Shown here one piece after another: positions 7,174-15,959 of a DNA stretch of 25,807 bases; the stretch's first letter is position 1, and each line of letters begins with the position of its first letter. Location: positions 1 to 25,807 of the forward strand of contig NZ_CALADU010000288.1 of the NCBI RefSeq assembly GCF_937890665.1, read 5' to 3'. Both the position numbers and the translations under genes were made by a program. The notes under the pieces were generated by a model. It was given only the letters and a program-made list of their open reading frames with translations. It was not told the DNA's origin and made no database searches. The stretch comes from an uncultured Subdoligranulum sp. Lineage in GTDB: Bacteria > Bacillota_A > Clostridia > Oscillospirales > Ruminococcaceae.

Positions 7174-8658
7174 ATGAATTCGGGAGCTTTGTCTGCTTGT
7201 ACCACAGCAGAAACTATTACGTTATATTGGGATAAAACAGGGGCGCCTGCCGGGCAGGGTGTTTATGAGGTTTGGGCTGATAGCTGCTTGCGTGCGGAAG
7301 TGTTCCACACGCACTGTACCCTGACGGACTTGCAGCCGGATACAGTTTATGATGTGACGGTCTGCCAGGCGGAAACAGAAATAGGTCGGGTACAGGTGAA
7401 AACGCGCCCGCGGTTCAAACGGCTCAACGTAGTGGATTTCGGCGCAGTAGGCGACGGCAAGACCCTGAACACCGCTGCCCCGCAGGCGGCAATCGACCGC
7501 TGCAGCCCCGATGAGGAAGTCTATCTGCCTGCCGGGGTCTATCGCACAGGGGCGCTGGACCTGCACAGTGATATGGCTCTGTATCTGGAAAAGGACGCTG
7601 TATTGCAGGGCAGCGAGGACCCGGCGGATTATACCCCGCGCATCTGGTCGCGCTTCGAGGGGATAGAACAGGAATGTTACCGCAGCCTGCTCAATGCCGG
7701 CACGCTGGATCACACGGCCGGGCCGAACTGCCGGAATATCCTGCTGTATGGCCAGGGGACCATCAGCGGCGGCGGGCGGGTACTGGCCGAACGCATGATC
7801 GAATCCGAACGCGAAGCACTGAAAGAGTACCTGGCGGCCCATGCCGCGCTGGTGGCCACCTGCGAAAACGAGCGCACCATCCCCGGCCGGGTGCGCGGGC
7901 GGCTCATCAACCTGAGCAACTGTGCGCATGTGCGCATCACCGGCCTGACCCTGCAGAATGGGGCAAGCTGGAACGTCCACATGGTCTACTGCGACGACAT
8001 TGTGACCGACCACTGCATGTTGCGTTCCGCAGGCATCTGGAACGGTGACGGCTGGGACCCGGATTCCTCCACAAACTGCACGCTGTTTGCCACGACCTTT
8101 GACACGGAGGATGACTCGGTCGCCATCAAATCGGGCAAGAACCCCCAGGGCAACGAAATTGCCCGCCCCACAAAGCATATCCGTGTGTTTGACTGCAAGA
8201 GTTTGGGCGGTCATGGGATCTGCATCGGCAGCGAGATGAGCGGCGGTGTGGAGGACGTACAGATCTGGGACTGCGATATTGCCCGTTCTTCCAACGGGAT
8301 AGAGATCAAGGGGACCCCCAAACGCGGCGGATATGTGCGCGGGGTGACGGTGCGGGATAGCAGTTTTCCCCGGCTGCTGATCCATGCCGTGCCGTACAAC
8401 GATGACGGCGTGCCCGCGCCGCAGCCGCCGGTGTTCCAAAACTTCCGTTTTGAGCGGCTGCGCCTGACCGGGCGGCGACTGGAACATGGCGCTGAAGACG
8501 TGGTGGACCCGCTGGAGATCTGCGGCTTTGCCGCCGCAGGGCACGAGGTGCAGGACGTTGTGTGCAAAGATTTGACCCTGCCGCCGGATGCTGTGCTGCG
8601 CGTTGCCCGCTGCCGGGGCCTGACGCTGGAAAACCTGCGCACGGAGGATACCGTATGA
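7174..8658 (+). CDS. Glycoside hydrolase family 28 protein with N-terminal FnIII-like domain
   Basis: This protein of about 494 residues is a second GH28 enzyme. Residues 1 to about 85 look like a fibronectin type III-like beta sandwich (TLYWDK, LTDLQPDTVYDVTV). The beta-helix then starts with LNVVDFGAVGDGKTLNTAA. The catalytic motifs are NGDGWDPDSS (Asp292, Asp295), DTEDDSVAIKSGKN (Asp313, Asp314), GGHGICIGSEMSGG (His347) and GIEIKGT, which keeps the motif IV lysine. No signal peptide is seen. The start at 7174 has AAGGAG 6 nt upstream. An in-frame ATG at 7132 also has an AGGAG 7 nt away and would add 14 residues. The stop overlaps the next start (ATGA), showing translational coupling. Confidence 0.92.
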   Translation: MNSGALSACTTAETITLYWDKTGAPAGQGVYEVWADSCLRAEVFHTHCTLTDLQPDTVYDVTVCQAETEIGRVQVKTRPRFKRLNVVDFGAVGDGKTLNTAAPQAAIDRCSPDEEVYLPAGVYRTGALDLHSDMALYLEKDAVLQGSEDPADYTPRIWSRFEGIEQECYRSLLNAGTLDHTAGPNCRNILLYGQGTISGGGRVLAERMIESEREALKEYLAAHAALVATCENERTIPGRVRGRLINLSNCAHVRITGLTLQNGASWNVHMVYCDDIVTDHCMLRSAGIWNGDGWDPDSSTNCTLFATTFDTEDDSVAIKSGKNPQGNEIARPTKHIRVFDCKSLGGHGICIGSEMSGGVEDVQIWDCDIARSSNGIEIKGTPKRGGYVRGVTVRDSSFPRLLIHAVPYNDDGVPAPQPPVFQNFRFERLRLTGRRLEHGAEDVVDPLEICGFAAAGHEVQDVVCKDLTLPPDAVLRVARCRGLTLENLRTEDTV

Positions 8659-9752
8659 GTTTGAGCGTCCATTCTGCGTTGGAACCGGCGGTGCGTATCT
8701 GCGGCCGGACGGTTGCGCGGGACCCGCTGCCGCTTTTCTGGACCGGCGCGGGGGTGGATTTTGTGACAGACGCCACTGCCTTGGCTTTTGACTTGGAAAC
8801 CGATTTTACTACACGCGAACAGTGGGTCCGTGTAGAGGTGGACGGCGCGCCGATGCTGCGCACGCCATTGCCCAAAGGGCAAAGCCGCCTTTGGGTCTGG
8901 CGGGAGATGGCCTCGGCCGCACGCCACCGGGTGCGGCTTTTCAAAGAGGTCCAGCCGATGCTGCGCGATCCGCAGTCCTTTTTGCTGTTGCGGGGGATCT
9001 GCTGTGACGGGAACCTGTATCCATCCCCGGCCCCTGCCTGCAAGATCGAATTTGTAGGGGACAGCCTTTCCACCGGTGAGGGGCTGGGCGGCGGCCCCAG
9101 TATGCGGGATGGAGTTTCTGCCGTGTTCTCCACACAGGGGCACTATGCTGTGGAAACAGCCCGCCGGTTGAACGCCGACTTCCGCATTATCGCACAAAGC
9201 GGATGGGGCGTTTCTGTAGGGTGGGACAACGATCCCCGGCACACACTGCCTGCCGTTTATGAGCAGGTCTGCGGGGCACAAATGGCTTTGCCGCAGGGTC
9301 TGTGCTTGCAGGACTTTTCTTCCTGGCAGCCGGATATTGTGGTGGCCCATCTGGGGCACAATGATTGTTTTGCCATGGACGGCCCGGCTTACACCGCACC
9401 GGACGGCACGGTGTATAAACTGCGCCGGGACGCGACGGGAGGCCCGTGCGCCGAGACCCGGCGCTGCGTGAGCGGCGCGGTGGAAAGGTTCCTGCATACC
9501 CTGCGCCGCTGCAATCCGCGTGCACAGCTGGTCTGGGTGTACGGGATGTTGGGGCATACCATGCTTCCGGCCATCCAGGACGGGTTGGAACGCTATCAAA
9601 AAGCGGCCCGCGAGGATGTCCCGCTGATTTTGGTGCCGCAGTTCCTGCCGGAACAGCTGGGTTCCAATAATCATCCCGGAGCGGCAGCGCATATCGCCGC
9701 CGCCGATAGCTTGACCTGCGCTTTGAAACCGTTTGTGCGCAAAGAAGCTTGA
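8655..9752 (+). CDS. SGNH-fold esterase, carbohydrate esterase family 2-like deacetylase
   Basis: This 365-residue protein probably removes acetyl groups from imported sugars. The N-terminal third (to about residue 120) is a jelly-roll-like domain with GRT and FWTGAGVDF, as in CE2 enzymes. The C-terminal SGNH hydrolase domain has IEFVGDSLSTGEG (nucleophile Ser137), LGHND (Asn236) and NNHPG (His340). The residue three before His340 is Ser, so the usual DxxH aspartate is absent; CE2 members are known to work with a Ser-His dyad. The gene overlaps the GH28 stop by 4 nt (ATGA). An upstream in-frame ATG at 8562 lies inside the GH28 gene and is unlikely. There is no signal peptide. Confidence 0.82.
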   Translation: MSLSVHSALEPAVRICGRTVARDPLPLFWTGAGVDFVTDATALAFDLETDFTTREQWVRVEVDGAPMLRTPLPKGQSRLWVWREMASAARHRVRLFKEVQPMLRDPQSFLLLRGICCDGNLYPSPAPACKIEFVGDSLSTGEGLGGGPSMRDGVSAVFSTQGHYAVETARRLNADFRIIAQSGWGVSVGWDNDPRHTLPAVYEQVCGAQMALPQGLCLQDFSSWQPDIVVAHLGHNDCFAMDGPAYTAPDGTVYKLRRDATGGPCAETRRCVSGAVERFLHTLRRCNPRAQLVWVYGMLGHTMLPAIQDGLERYQKAAREDVPLILVPQFLPEQLGSNNHPGAAAHIAAADSLTCALKPFVRKEA

Positions 9753-9832
9753 TCTTGTGAAAAATGCGGAACGGTTTGTCCGTTGTGTGAAGAAAATTGG
9801 CGTTACAAAACAGGAAAGGATAGAAGATTTCT

Positions 9833-11887
9833 ATGACCTATACATTTTTACCTGCCGCCCCGGCGCCGCTTTTGCGGGGCCATCTGCATCTTGGCGGCGC
9901 GAACCCGGTGGGGGAGCGCATCGATGTCACCAGCCGCTACATCGAGCGGGGCGGGAAGCCCATCCTGCCCGTGATGGGGGAATACCACTTCGCGCGGGAC
10001 CGGCGGGAAAACTGGTACCGGGAACTGTGCAAGATGAAAGCCGGCGGCGTAAACATCGCGGCCACCTACCTCTTCTGGATCTATCACGAGGAGGACGAGG
10101 GCGTTTTTGACTTCACCGGGGACCGGGACATCCGTGCCTTTGTGCTGGCGGCGCAGAAAGCGGGGCTCGACGTGATCCTGCGCATCGGCCCCTGGGCGCA
10201 CGGGGAGTGCCGCAACGGCGGTTTCCCGGACTGGCTGCTGCAAAAGCCCTTCCCCTTGCGGGATTCCAACCCCGGCTATATGGCGTTGGTGCGCCGGTGG
10301 TACAGCCGCATTTTTGAGGAAGTGCAGGGCCTGTTTTACAAGGACGGCGGGCCGGTCATCGGCATCCAGTTGGAAAACGAGCTGACCGACAACGCGCCCC
10401 ATCTGCTGGACCTGAAGCATTTGGCGCAGGAGGTCGGCTACGATGTGCCGCTGTACACCGTCACCGGCTGGAACAGCCGCTACGGGGCGGAAATCCCGGT
10501 GGACGACGTGCTGCCGGTGTTCGGCGCTTATGTGGACGCCCCCTGGGCCGACACGCGGGACCCGCTGCCCCCTACGCCGCACTATGTGTTCGACCCGGTG
10601 CGCAATGACTCCGCCATCGGCATGGACCAGATCGCGCCCGCGCCGGACAATGGTTGGCTGCTGCCGTATGAGCGTTATCCGTTCGCCACCTGCGAGTTGG
10701 GGGCGGGGCTGCAATCCACCCACCATCGCCGGGTGGTGGTGTCGCCGCAGGATGCCTACGCCCTTTCGCTGGTCAAGCTGGGCAGCGGCAACAACCTGGT
10801 GGGCTACTATATGTACCACGGTGGCATCAATAAGATCGGGCGGCACAGCACACTGAATGAAAGCCGTGCTTCCGGCTACCCCAACGACTGCCCCATCCTG
10901 GAGTATTTTCCGCATACGGCGCTGTCCCCCTACGGCGAAACGGGGGACACCTACCGCCTGCTGAACCTGCTGCATCTGTTCGTGCAGGATTTCGGCAGCC
11001 TGCTGGCCCCGCTGCCCTATGTGGCGGCGGCCCAAACGGCGCCCCCGGACGATACCGCCGCCCTGCGGTACGCCATGCGCAGCGACGGCGTTTCCGGGTT
11101 TGTATTCGTGAACCAGTACCAGCGCCTGCGCGCCATGCAGACGGTGGAAAATGTGGTGCTTGATACCGGCACCGTGCAGTTCCCGCCCATTACGGTGCGC
11201 GGCGGCGCGTCGTTTATCCTTCCGTTCGGGCTGGATCTGGACGGCGTGCGGCTGGACTGGGCCACGGCGCAGCTGCTTTGCCGGGATGGAAATACCTTCT
11301 TTTTCGCCGCCGTGGACGGGGTGGAACCGGCGTTTTGCGTAAACGGGCGTGTGCTGCGCCCCGGCGCACTGCCCGATGTGACGGCCGTGGACGGCGTGCG
11401 GCTGGTCACGCTGCCCATGGCGCAGGCGCTCTACCTGCGCAAGCTGGACGGCCGGGTACTGCTGGGCGAAGGCTGCGATCTCTACCGGGCGGACGGAACG
11501 TATTGCGCCGTCCAGCCGGGGGATTACGCTTACTGCCTGTGGGAGAAGGACCGTTTTGTGCGGCAAAGCGTTCAGCAGCCGTTCCATCCGGCGCAGCTGC
11601 ACGCCGAACCGATGAAAGAACTGCCTTTCGACCCGCCGTACCGCGAGGAACTGGAATTGGGCGGCCCCTGCCGCATCACCTGCCGGAGATTGACCGTCAC
11701 CACAGCGGAAGGCTTTGTGGAGATCACGGAGCTCTGCGACGCTGCCCAGCTCTACGCCGACGGCAAACTGGTCGCCGACCATTATTACGACGGCCTGCCC
11801 TGGCGACTGCCTGCCAGCCTGCTGTATGGCCGGGAGTGCTATTTGTTTTTGTCCGAGATGAAGGATGATTTTTACCGGGAATGGTAA
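9833..11887 (+). CDS. Glycoside hydrolase family 35 beta-galactosidase
   Basis: This 684-residue enzyme is predicted to release terminal beta-galactose from galactan or arabinogalactan side chains. The TIM barrel occupies about residues 30-350, opening with MGEYHFARDRRENWYRELCKMKAGGVN. The acid/base is in IGIQLENEL (Glu183 by the Asn-Glu rule of clan GH-A) and the nucleophile in TCELGAGLQ (Glu288). HGECRNGGFPDWL is a family signature. The C-terminal half is beta-rich. No signal peptide is present. The gene follows the esterase after 80 nt. The ribosome binding site is weak or distant (AGGAAAGGA about 12 nt before the ATG). It is followed 15 nt later by the GH2 gene. Confidence 0.9.
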   Translation: MTYTFLPAAPAPLLRGHLHLGGANPVGERIDVTSRYIERGGKPILPVMGEYHFARDRRENWYRELCKMKAGGVNIAATYLFWIYHEEDEGVFDFTGDRDIRAFVLAAQKAGLDVILRIGPWAHGECRNGGFPDWLLQKPFPLRDSNPGYMALVRRWYSRIFEEVQGLFYKDGGPVIGIQLENELTDNAPHLLDLKHLAQEVGYDVPLYTVTGWNSRYGAEIPVDDVLPVFGAYVDAPWADTRDPLPPTPHYVFDPVRNDSAIGMDQIAPAPDNGWLLPYERYPFATCELGAGLQSTHHRRVVVSPQDAYALSLVKLGSGNNLVGYYMYHGGINKIGRHSTLNESRASGYPNDCPILEYFPHTALSPYGETGDTYRLLNLLHLFVQDFGSLLAPLPYVAAAQTAPPDDTAALRYAMRSDGVSGFVFVNQYQRLRAMQTVENVVLDTGTVQFPPITVRGGASFILPFGLDLDGVRLDWATAQLLCRDGNTFFFAAVDGVEPAFCVNGRVLRPGALPDVTAVDGVRLVTLPMAQALYLRKLDGRVLLGEGCDLYRADGTYCAVQPGDYAYCLWEKDRFVRQSVQQPFHPAQLHAEPMKELPFDPPYREELELGGPCRITCRRLTVTTAEGFVEITELCDAAQLYADGKLVADHYYDGLPWRLPASLLYGRECYLFLSEMKDDFYREW

Positions 11888-11902
11888 AGGAGGGAAACGC
11901 CC

Positions 11903-14485
11903 ATGGAAACGCTGTCCCTGCACGGTGTATGGCGCTGCAAGCCGGACCCGGACGCCACCTTTCCATTTTCCGGGCAGTGCTGGCAGGGCGAACCTTTCGT
12001 ACTGCCGGGGTCTGCCTGTGAGAACCGCATCGGCACCCCGCTGCAATGGAACGGGGAGACTGACCCCGACACCTTGCGCGCACCGCGGGAACGGTACGAA
12101 TATACCGGCCCGCTGTGGCTGCAGCGGGAGATCGAAGTGCCGGAGACTTTTGCCGGAAAGAACATCTGCCTGTTTCTGGAACGGGTCAGCGTTTGCAGCC
12201 GTCTGTGGGTGGACGGGGCTGCGGTCGGGCGTCCCATCGTCACGCTTTCGGCCCCGCATGTGTACGACCTGACCGGCCGCCTGACCCCCGGCCGCCACCG
12301 TCTGACCCTCTGCATCGACAACCGGGACTGCGTTGGCCTGGGGGATATGGCCAGCGGCTACAGTCTGGATACCCAGGGACACTGGAACGGCGTCATCGGC
12401 CGCATCGAGCTGCAGGCCCGGCCGCTGTGCCACCTGGCGGATGTGCAGATCTATCCGCAGCCCGACGGGGTGCAGGTGCGGGTGGTGGAAACCTGTACCG
12501 TACACAAGCCGGAACAGCGGCAGCGGGGCGTCATGGCTTTGCGGTTGACGGCGCCTGACGGGCGCGTGGCCGCTCAGGAAGATTTCGACGTGACTTTGTA
12601 TACCTCCCGTCAAGTGGACCGTTTCACCCTGCCGTTACAGAATATCCGCTGGTGGCAGGAATTTGACCCCGCCCTCTACACGTTGACTGCTGAGTTCTCC
12701 TGTGAAGGATGCGTTGACCAGCGTACACTGACCTTTGGCATGCGATGTTTGACTGCCGAGGGCAGGCAATTCATTCTGAACGGACGCCCGCTTTCGCTCA
12801 GAGGGACCAACGACTGCGCCCTGACCCCTCAGACCGGTTACCCGCCCATGACAAAAGCGGATTGGCTCGCGCGTTTGGGGGTGGCAAAGGAATACGGACT
12901 CAACCATGTACGGTTTCACGCCTGGTGCCCGCCTCAGGCCGCCTTTGAGGCTGCTGACGAACTGGGGCTTTACCTGACCGTCGAAATGCCGCTTTGGCTC
13001 AACCTGGATGTGCAGCCATTGGAATTTGGGCAGGACCCGGTCCACGGCAGCTTCTTTTTGCAGGAGGCGCTGCGCATCTCCCGAAGCTACGGCAACCATC
13101 CGTCCTTTCTGTTTTTCTCGAACGGCAACGAGAACCTGGGTGATTTCTCTTTGCTGGAAGAGATCACCACCGCCGTCAAGGCCATCGACCCGCGGCGTCT
13201 TTATACCGTTACCTCCAACTTTGACCACCCGCTGCTGCCCTGTGAGGATTATCTTTGCGCGTTTCAGGCGGCAGGCCATCCCGTGCGGCTGCAGCATTGC
13301 CAGGACCGGGCCGCGCAGGACACCGCGCTGGACTATGCCGGCGCTGTGGCCGCGGTGGAAAAGCCCGTCGTCACCTTTGAGGTAGGGCAGTACTGCGTCT
13401 ACCCGGACGTGGATATCATCGCGGACTATACCGGGGCCATGCGCCCGGTAAACTTTGAGGCCATCCGCCTGCTTATGCAGCGCAGCGGCGTATACGAAAA
13501 GCGGGCGCAGTATGTACAGGCCTCCGGCGTGCTGGCCGCCCGTCTATATAAAGAAGAAATCGAAGCCGCCCTGCGTACCGAGGGGCTGGGCGGCTTCGAA
13601 CTGCTGGGGCTGACGGATTACACCGGGCAAAAGACCGCCACGATCGGGTTGCTGGATGTAGAGGGCCGCAGCAAGGGCCTGGTGACCCCGGCGCAGTTCC
13701 GCTGCTTTGCGGGCCCGGTGGTGCCGCTGTTCAAAGCAAAACGGATCTTCACGACCGATGAAACGTTGGAAGCCGAGCTGGCTTTGTACGATCATGGGCC
13801 GGTCCCTCTTGACGATCCGGTGTATGAGGTGGACATCCGCTGTGATGGACGGTTATTCTACCACACAAAGACACGCACTCCCCGGATCGCAGCACCTCTG
13901 TGCGGCCTGAAACAGTCAGCCCGGCTGGATGTGACGATCACGGTCGCGGGATACAGCAACAGTTGGCGGGTATTTGCATTTGCACCGGCCCCGGTTCCGC
14001 AGGCACCCGTGGTTTCGACCCCCGAAGCCCTGGAAGAAATAGGCCGCACGGGCGGCTGCGCCCTGGTGACACGGGCCTGCTTTGACCGGCAATTCCCCTG
14101 CAATTTCATCCCGGTGTTCTGGTCACCGGTGTTTTTCCCAAGCAAGGCGGCCTGCGGCGTCATGATCGACGCCAGCCACCCGGCGCTGCGGGGATTCCCC
14201 ACCGGGCCATACGGCGATTACCAGTGGAAGGACTTGCTGGAACGGGCGGTCAGCTTCCCGCTGCCCCGTGACGGCAGTGCGGAAGCGGTGGTGGAAATGG
14301 TCCCCAACTTTTATGACAATACGCCCACTTCGCCGTTGGCGCTGATACGCCGGGGCAAAGCACTGCTGCTTTTCTGCGGGTTCGACCTGGACCAGCCGGA
14401 CCCGGCCACACGCCAGCTGAAAGCCAGTCTATACACCTATGTGGCGGAAAAAAATAAGGTACTAAACGGGGAAAAAGATCGATGA
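11903..14485 (+). CDS. Glycoside hydrolase family 2 protein (beta-galactosidase/beta-glucuronidase type)
   Basis: This 860-residue enzyme has the GH2 layout: N-terminal sugar-binding jelly roll (about 1-170), an immunoglobulin-like domain (about 175-275), a TIM barrel (about 275-570) beginning with LRGTNDCALTP and YGLNHVRFHAWCPP, and a long C-terminal beta-rich part. The acid/base lies in SNGNENLG (Glu410) and the nucleophile in TFEVGQY (Glu493). The C-terminal module contains HPALRGFPTGPYGDYQWKDL, a feature I associate with larger GH2 enzymes from plant-glycan loci. Substrate could be beta-galactoside, beta-glucuronide or alpha-L-arabinopyranoside; the sequence does not decide. GGAGGG precedes the ATG. 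There is no signal peptide. Confidence 0.88.
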   Translation: METLSLHGVWRCKPDPDATFPFSGQCWQGEPFVLPGSACENRIGTPLQWNGETDPDTLRAPRERYEYTGPLWLQREIEVPETFAGKNICLFLERVSVCSRLWVDGAAVGRPIVTLSAPHVYDLTGRLTPGRHRLTLCIDNRDCVGLGDMASGYSLDTQGHWNGVIGRIELQARPLCHLADVQIYPQPDGVQVRVVETCTVHKPEQRQRGVMALRLTAPDGRVAAQEDFDVTLYTSRQVDRFTLPLQNIRWWQEFDPALYTLTAEFSCEGCVDQRTLTFGMRCLTAEGRQFILNGRPLSLRGTNDCALTPQTGYPPMTKADWLARLGVAKEYGLNHVRFHAWCPPQAAFEAADELGLYLTVEMPLWLNLDVQPLEFGQDPVHGSFFLQEALRISRSYGNHPSFLFFSNGNENLGDFSLLEEITTAVKAIDPRRLYTVTSNFDHPLLPCEDYLCAFQAAGHPVRLQHCQDRAAQDTALDYAGAVAAVEKPVVTFEVGQYCVYPDVDIIADYTGAMRPVNFEAIRLLMQRSGVYEKRAQYVQASGVLAARLYKEEIEAALRTEGLGGFELLGLTDYTGQKTATIGLLDVEGRSKGLVTPAQFRCFAGPVVPLFKAKRIFTTDETLEAELALYDHGPVPLDDPVYEVDIRCDGRLFYHTKTRTPRIAAPLCGLKQSARLDVTITVAGYSNSWRVFAFAPAPVPQAPVVSTPEALEEIGRTGGCALVTRACFDRQFPCNFIPVFWSPVFFPSKAACGVMIDASHPALRGFPTGPYGDYQWKDLLERAVSFPLPRDGSAEAVVEMVPNFYDNTPTSPLALIRRGKALLLFCGFDLDQPDPATRQLKASLYTYVAEKNKVLNGEKDR

Positions 14486-14757
14486 GTACAAAGCGAGCTG
14501 CCTTGTGTAAATGACTTTGTCGGCGGTTTGAATTTTCTGCATATGGATGTGCTTGTTCATCCGAAGCAGGGAATGGTTTAAATGAAATCGGGGGAGGTGT
14601 GAAGGAAAAAGCAACGTACTTTAAGCAATAGTAATTATGTATCAAAAAATGTCCTTACGGTTTACAGGGAACAGTGATGTGGTGCCCGGCAATGGCTGTA
14701 TTACGGGCACTATGCGCTATGAAGATAACGAAGATAGTACCAAGGAGGTTTACCGGT
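14486..14757 (+). other. Intergenic gap before the epimerase-like gene
   Basis: This 272-nt gap is more AT-rich than its neighbours. Directly after the GH2 stop the same frame stays open for 31 more codons to a TAA at 14579-14581, giving a protein-like sequence (FVGGLNFLHMDVLVHPKQ). This could be a gene remnant or chance. A perfect 7-bp hairpin GTGCCCG/CGGGCAC (14682-14688 with 14704-14710, 15-nt loop) lies upstream of the next ribosome binding site. I found no convincing promoter. Confidence 0.35.
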
Positions 14758-15570
14758 ATGAAATACGGCTGCCGTGCCCATGATTATGGCTGTCACTCGC
14801 CCGAAGATCTGGCAGAGATCCTGCAAAGCAATGGTTATAACGCTGCGCAACTTGCGCTCCCGAAAGCCATCTGCGGCATCAGGAGCGTAGACGATGTTTC
14901 TCCGCATATGCAGGAGGCTGTGCGGACTGCTTTTGAGCGCCACCACATTGAAATCACGATTTTGAGCTGTTACCGGGATCTGAGCAACCCTGATGACCAT
15001 GTGCGCAGGGCTGCTGTCAATGATGTCTGCCAGACGTTGGCTTACCAAAACGCTTTGGGTGCTTGTGCAGTGGGGAGCGAAAGTTCTTTCGGCGTTCTGA
15101 CTGAGGAACAGAAGGATGCTACATTTCCATTACTTACGGACAGCGTGCTGCGCATTGTGGAAAAAGCCGCAGCTGTGGATGGCGTGTTTGCGTTGGAGCC
15201 GGTATTTGTGCACACCGTGGGTACGCTGGAAAAGGTGCGGACATTATTGGAACAGGTGGCGGACCCACTCCATTTCAAAATCATATTCGATCCTGTAAAT
15301 GTATTGACGATCCGTGACGTTTCCAATCAGGATCGTTTCTGGCCTGCATGGTGCGAGGTCATTGGCGACCATCTGGCTGCCGTTCATGTGAAGGACGTGA
15401 TCTTCCAGCCGAAGGGAAAGCAACTACCTGCGGCCTTGGGGAAAGGCCAGATGGATTATGCGCCGTTGTGTTCTTGGTTGCATCAGCGGCATCCTGACGT
15501 GGCGTTGCTGAGGGATGAGGTGATCCTTTCCTGCGCCCAGGCGGACCTTGCGTACATGCGCCAGATGTAA
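14758..15570 (+). CDS. Sugar phosphate isomerase/epimerase-like TIM-barrel protein
   Basis: This 270-residue protein belongs to the xylose isomerase-like / AP endonuclease 2 TIM-barrel superfamily, which epimerises or isomerises sugars and sugar acids. The expected metal ligands are visible: Glu147 (FALEPV), Asp178 (IIFDPVN), His210 (AVHVKD) and Glu254 (LRDEVI). The start chosen has AAGGAGG upstream and an N-terminus typical of the family (MKYGCRAHDYG). An upstream in-frame ATG at 14674 has no good site. It is the last gene of the plus-strand cluster, about 270 nt after GH2. The substrate is unknown; a role in turning over a released monosaccharide or uronate is inferred from context only. 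Confidence 0.85.
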   Translation: MKYGCRAHDYGCHSPEDLAEILQSNGYNAAQLALPKAICGIRSVDDVSPHMQEAVRTAFERHHIEITILSCYRDLSNPDDHVRRAAVNDVCQTLAYQNALGACAVGSESSFGVLTEEQKDATFPLLTDSVLRIVEKAAAVDGVFALEPVFVHTVGTLEKVRTLLEQVADPLHFKIIFDPVNVLTIRDVSNQDRFWPAWCEVIGDHLAAVHVKDVIFQPKGKQLPAALGKGQMDYAPLCSWLHQRHPDVALLRDEVILSCAQADLAYMRQM

Positions 15571-15959
15571 AGACGAGGTTATGACTGTATGGCGGCTTTG
15601 CTGTCGAAGGTGTGCCGCTGAAGATTGACTCTTACGTTGAGATCGAAGCGTGAGAGAACATTTGACTCGTCAAGGGATTGTTGGACATACAAACACCTCC
15701 TTCCCACACGCTATGCCGCGGCGGGGCAGGAGGTGCCCAAAACCAAAGGCCCGGCAGGCGAACCTGCCGGGCCTTTCTATGCGTTTCGTCCTTTGCTTTT
15801 CGAGACCGTCATGGGAAGCAATGTAAGTGTAAGCACGTTTGATTTGATGGATAAAAATGAGATGCAAGCAATAAGCTGTGGTGGAGAGGGAAAAAGTGCC
15901 TGCGTTGCCAGCGCGGACGGTCCAGAAAAATAGGGAAATTTGTACGCGCCGATGGTTTT
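15571..15959. other. Convergent intergenic region, possibly containing gene remnants
   Basis: This 389-nt gap separates the two converging operons. It contains a bidirectional terminator (15745-15776), an inverted repeat CACCTCCT/AGGAGGTG (15694-15701 with 15728-15735), a minus-strand AAGGAGGTG followed by an 18-codon reading frame (15632-15688), and a plus-strand stretch (15585-15653) that reads like a protein C-terminus (GGFAVEGVPLKIDSYVEIEA). The last two overlap on opposite strands, so at most one is a real relic. The open frames spanning the gap have no family resemblance and I do not call a gene. Confidence 0.4.
15745..15776. terminator. Bidirectional intrinsic terminator between converging operons
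   Basis: A perfect 14-bp stem, AAAGGCCCGGCAGG (15745-15758) with its complement at 15763-15776, encloses a 4-nt loop that reads TTCG on the minus strand and CGAA on the plus strand. The A and T residues at the stem ends give short U tracts in both directions; the minus-strand side continues with GGTTTTGG. It lies about 175 nt after the epimerase-like gene and about 185 nt after the GH115-like gene. Confidence 0.75.

Noticed and set aside
9848..12613. A 921-codon open frame on the minus strand, antisense to GH35 and GH2
   Set aside because: It is a by-product of GC-rich codon use on the other strand. It spans the junction of two well-supported enzymes, has low-complexity His/Arg/Gln/Val composition and no family motifs.
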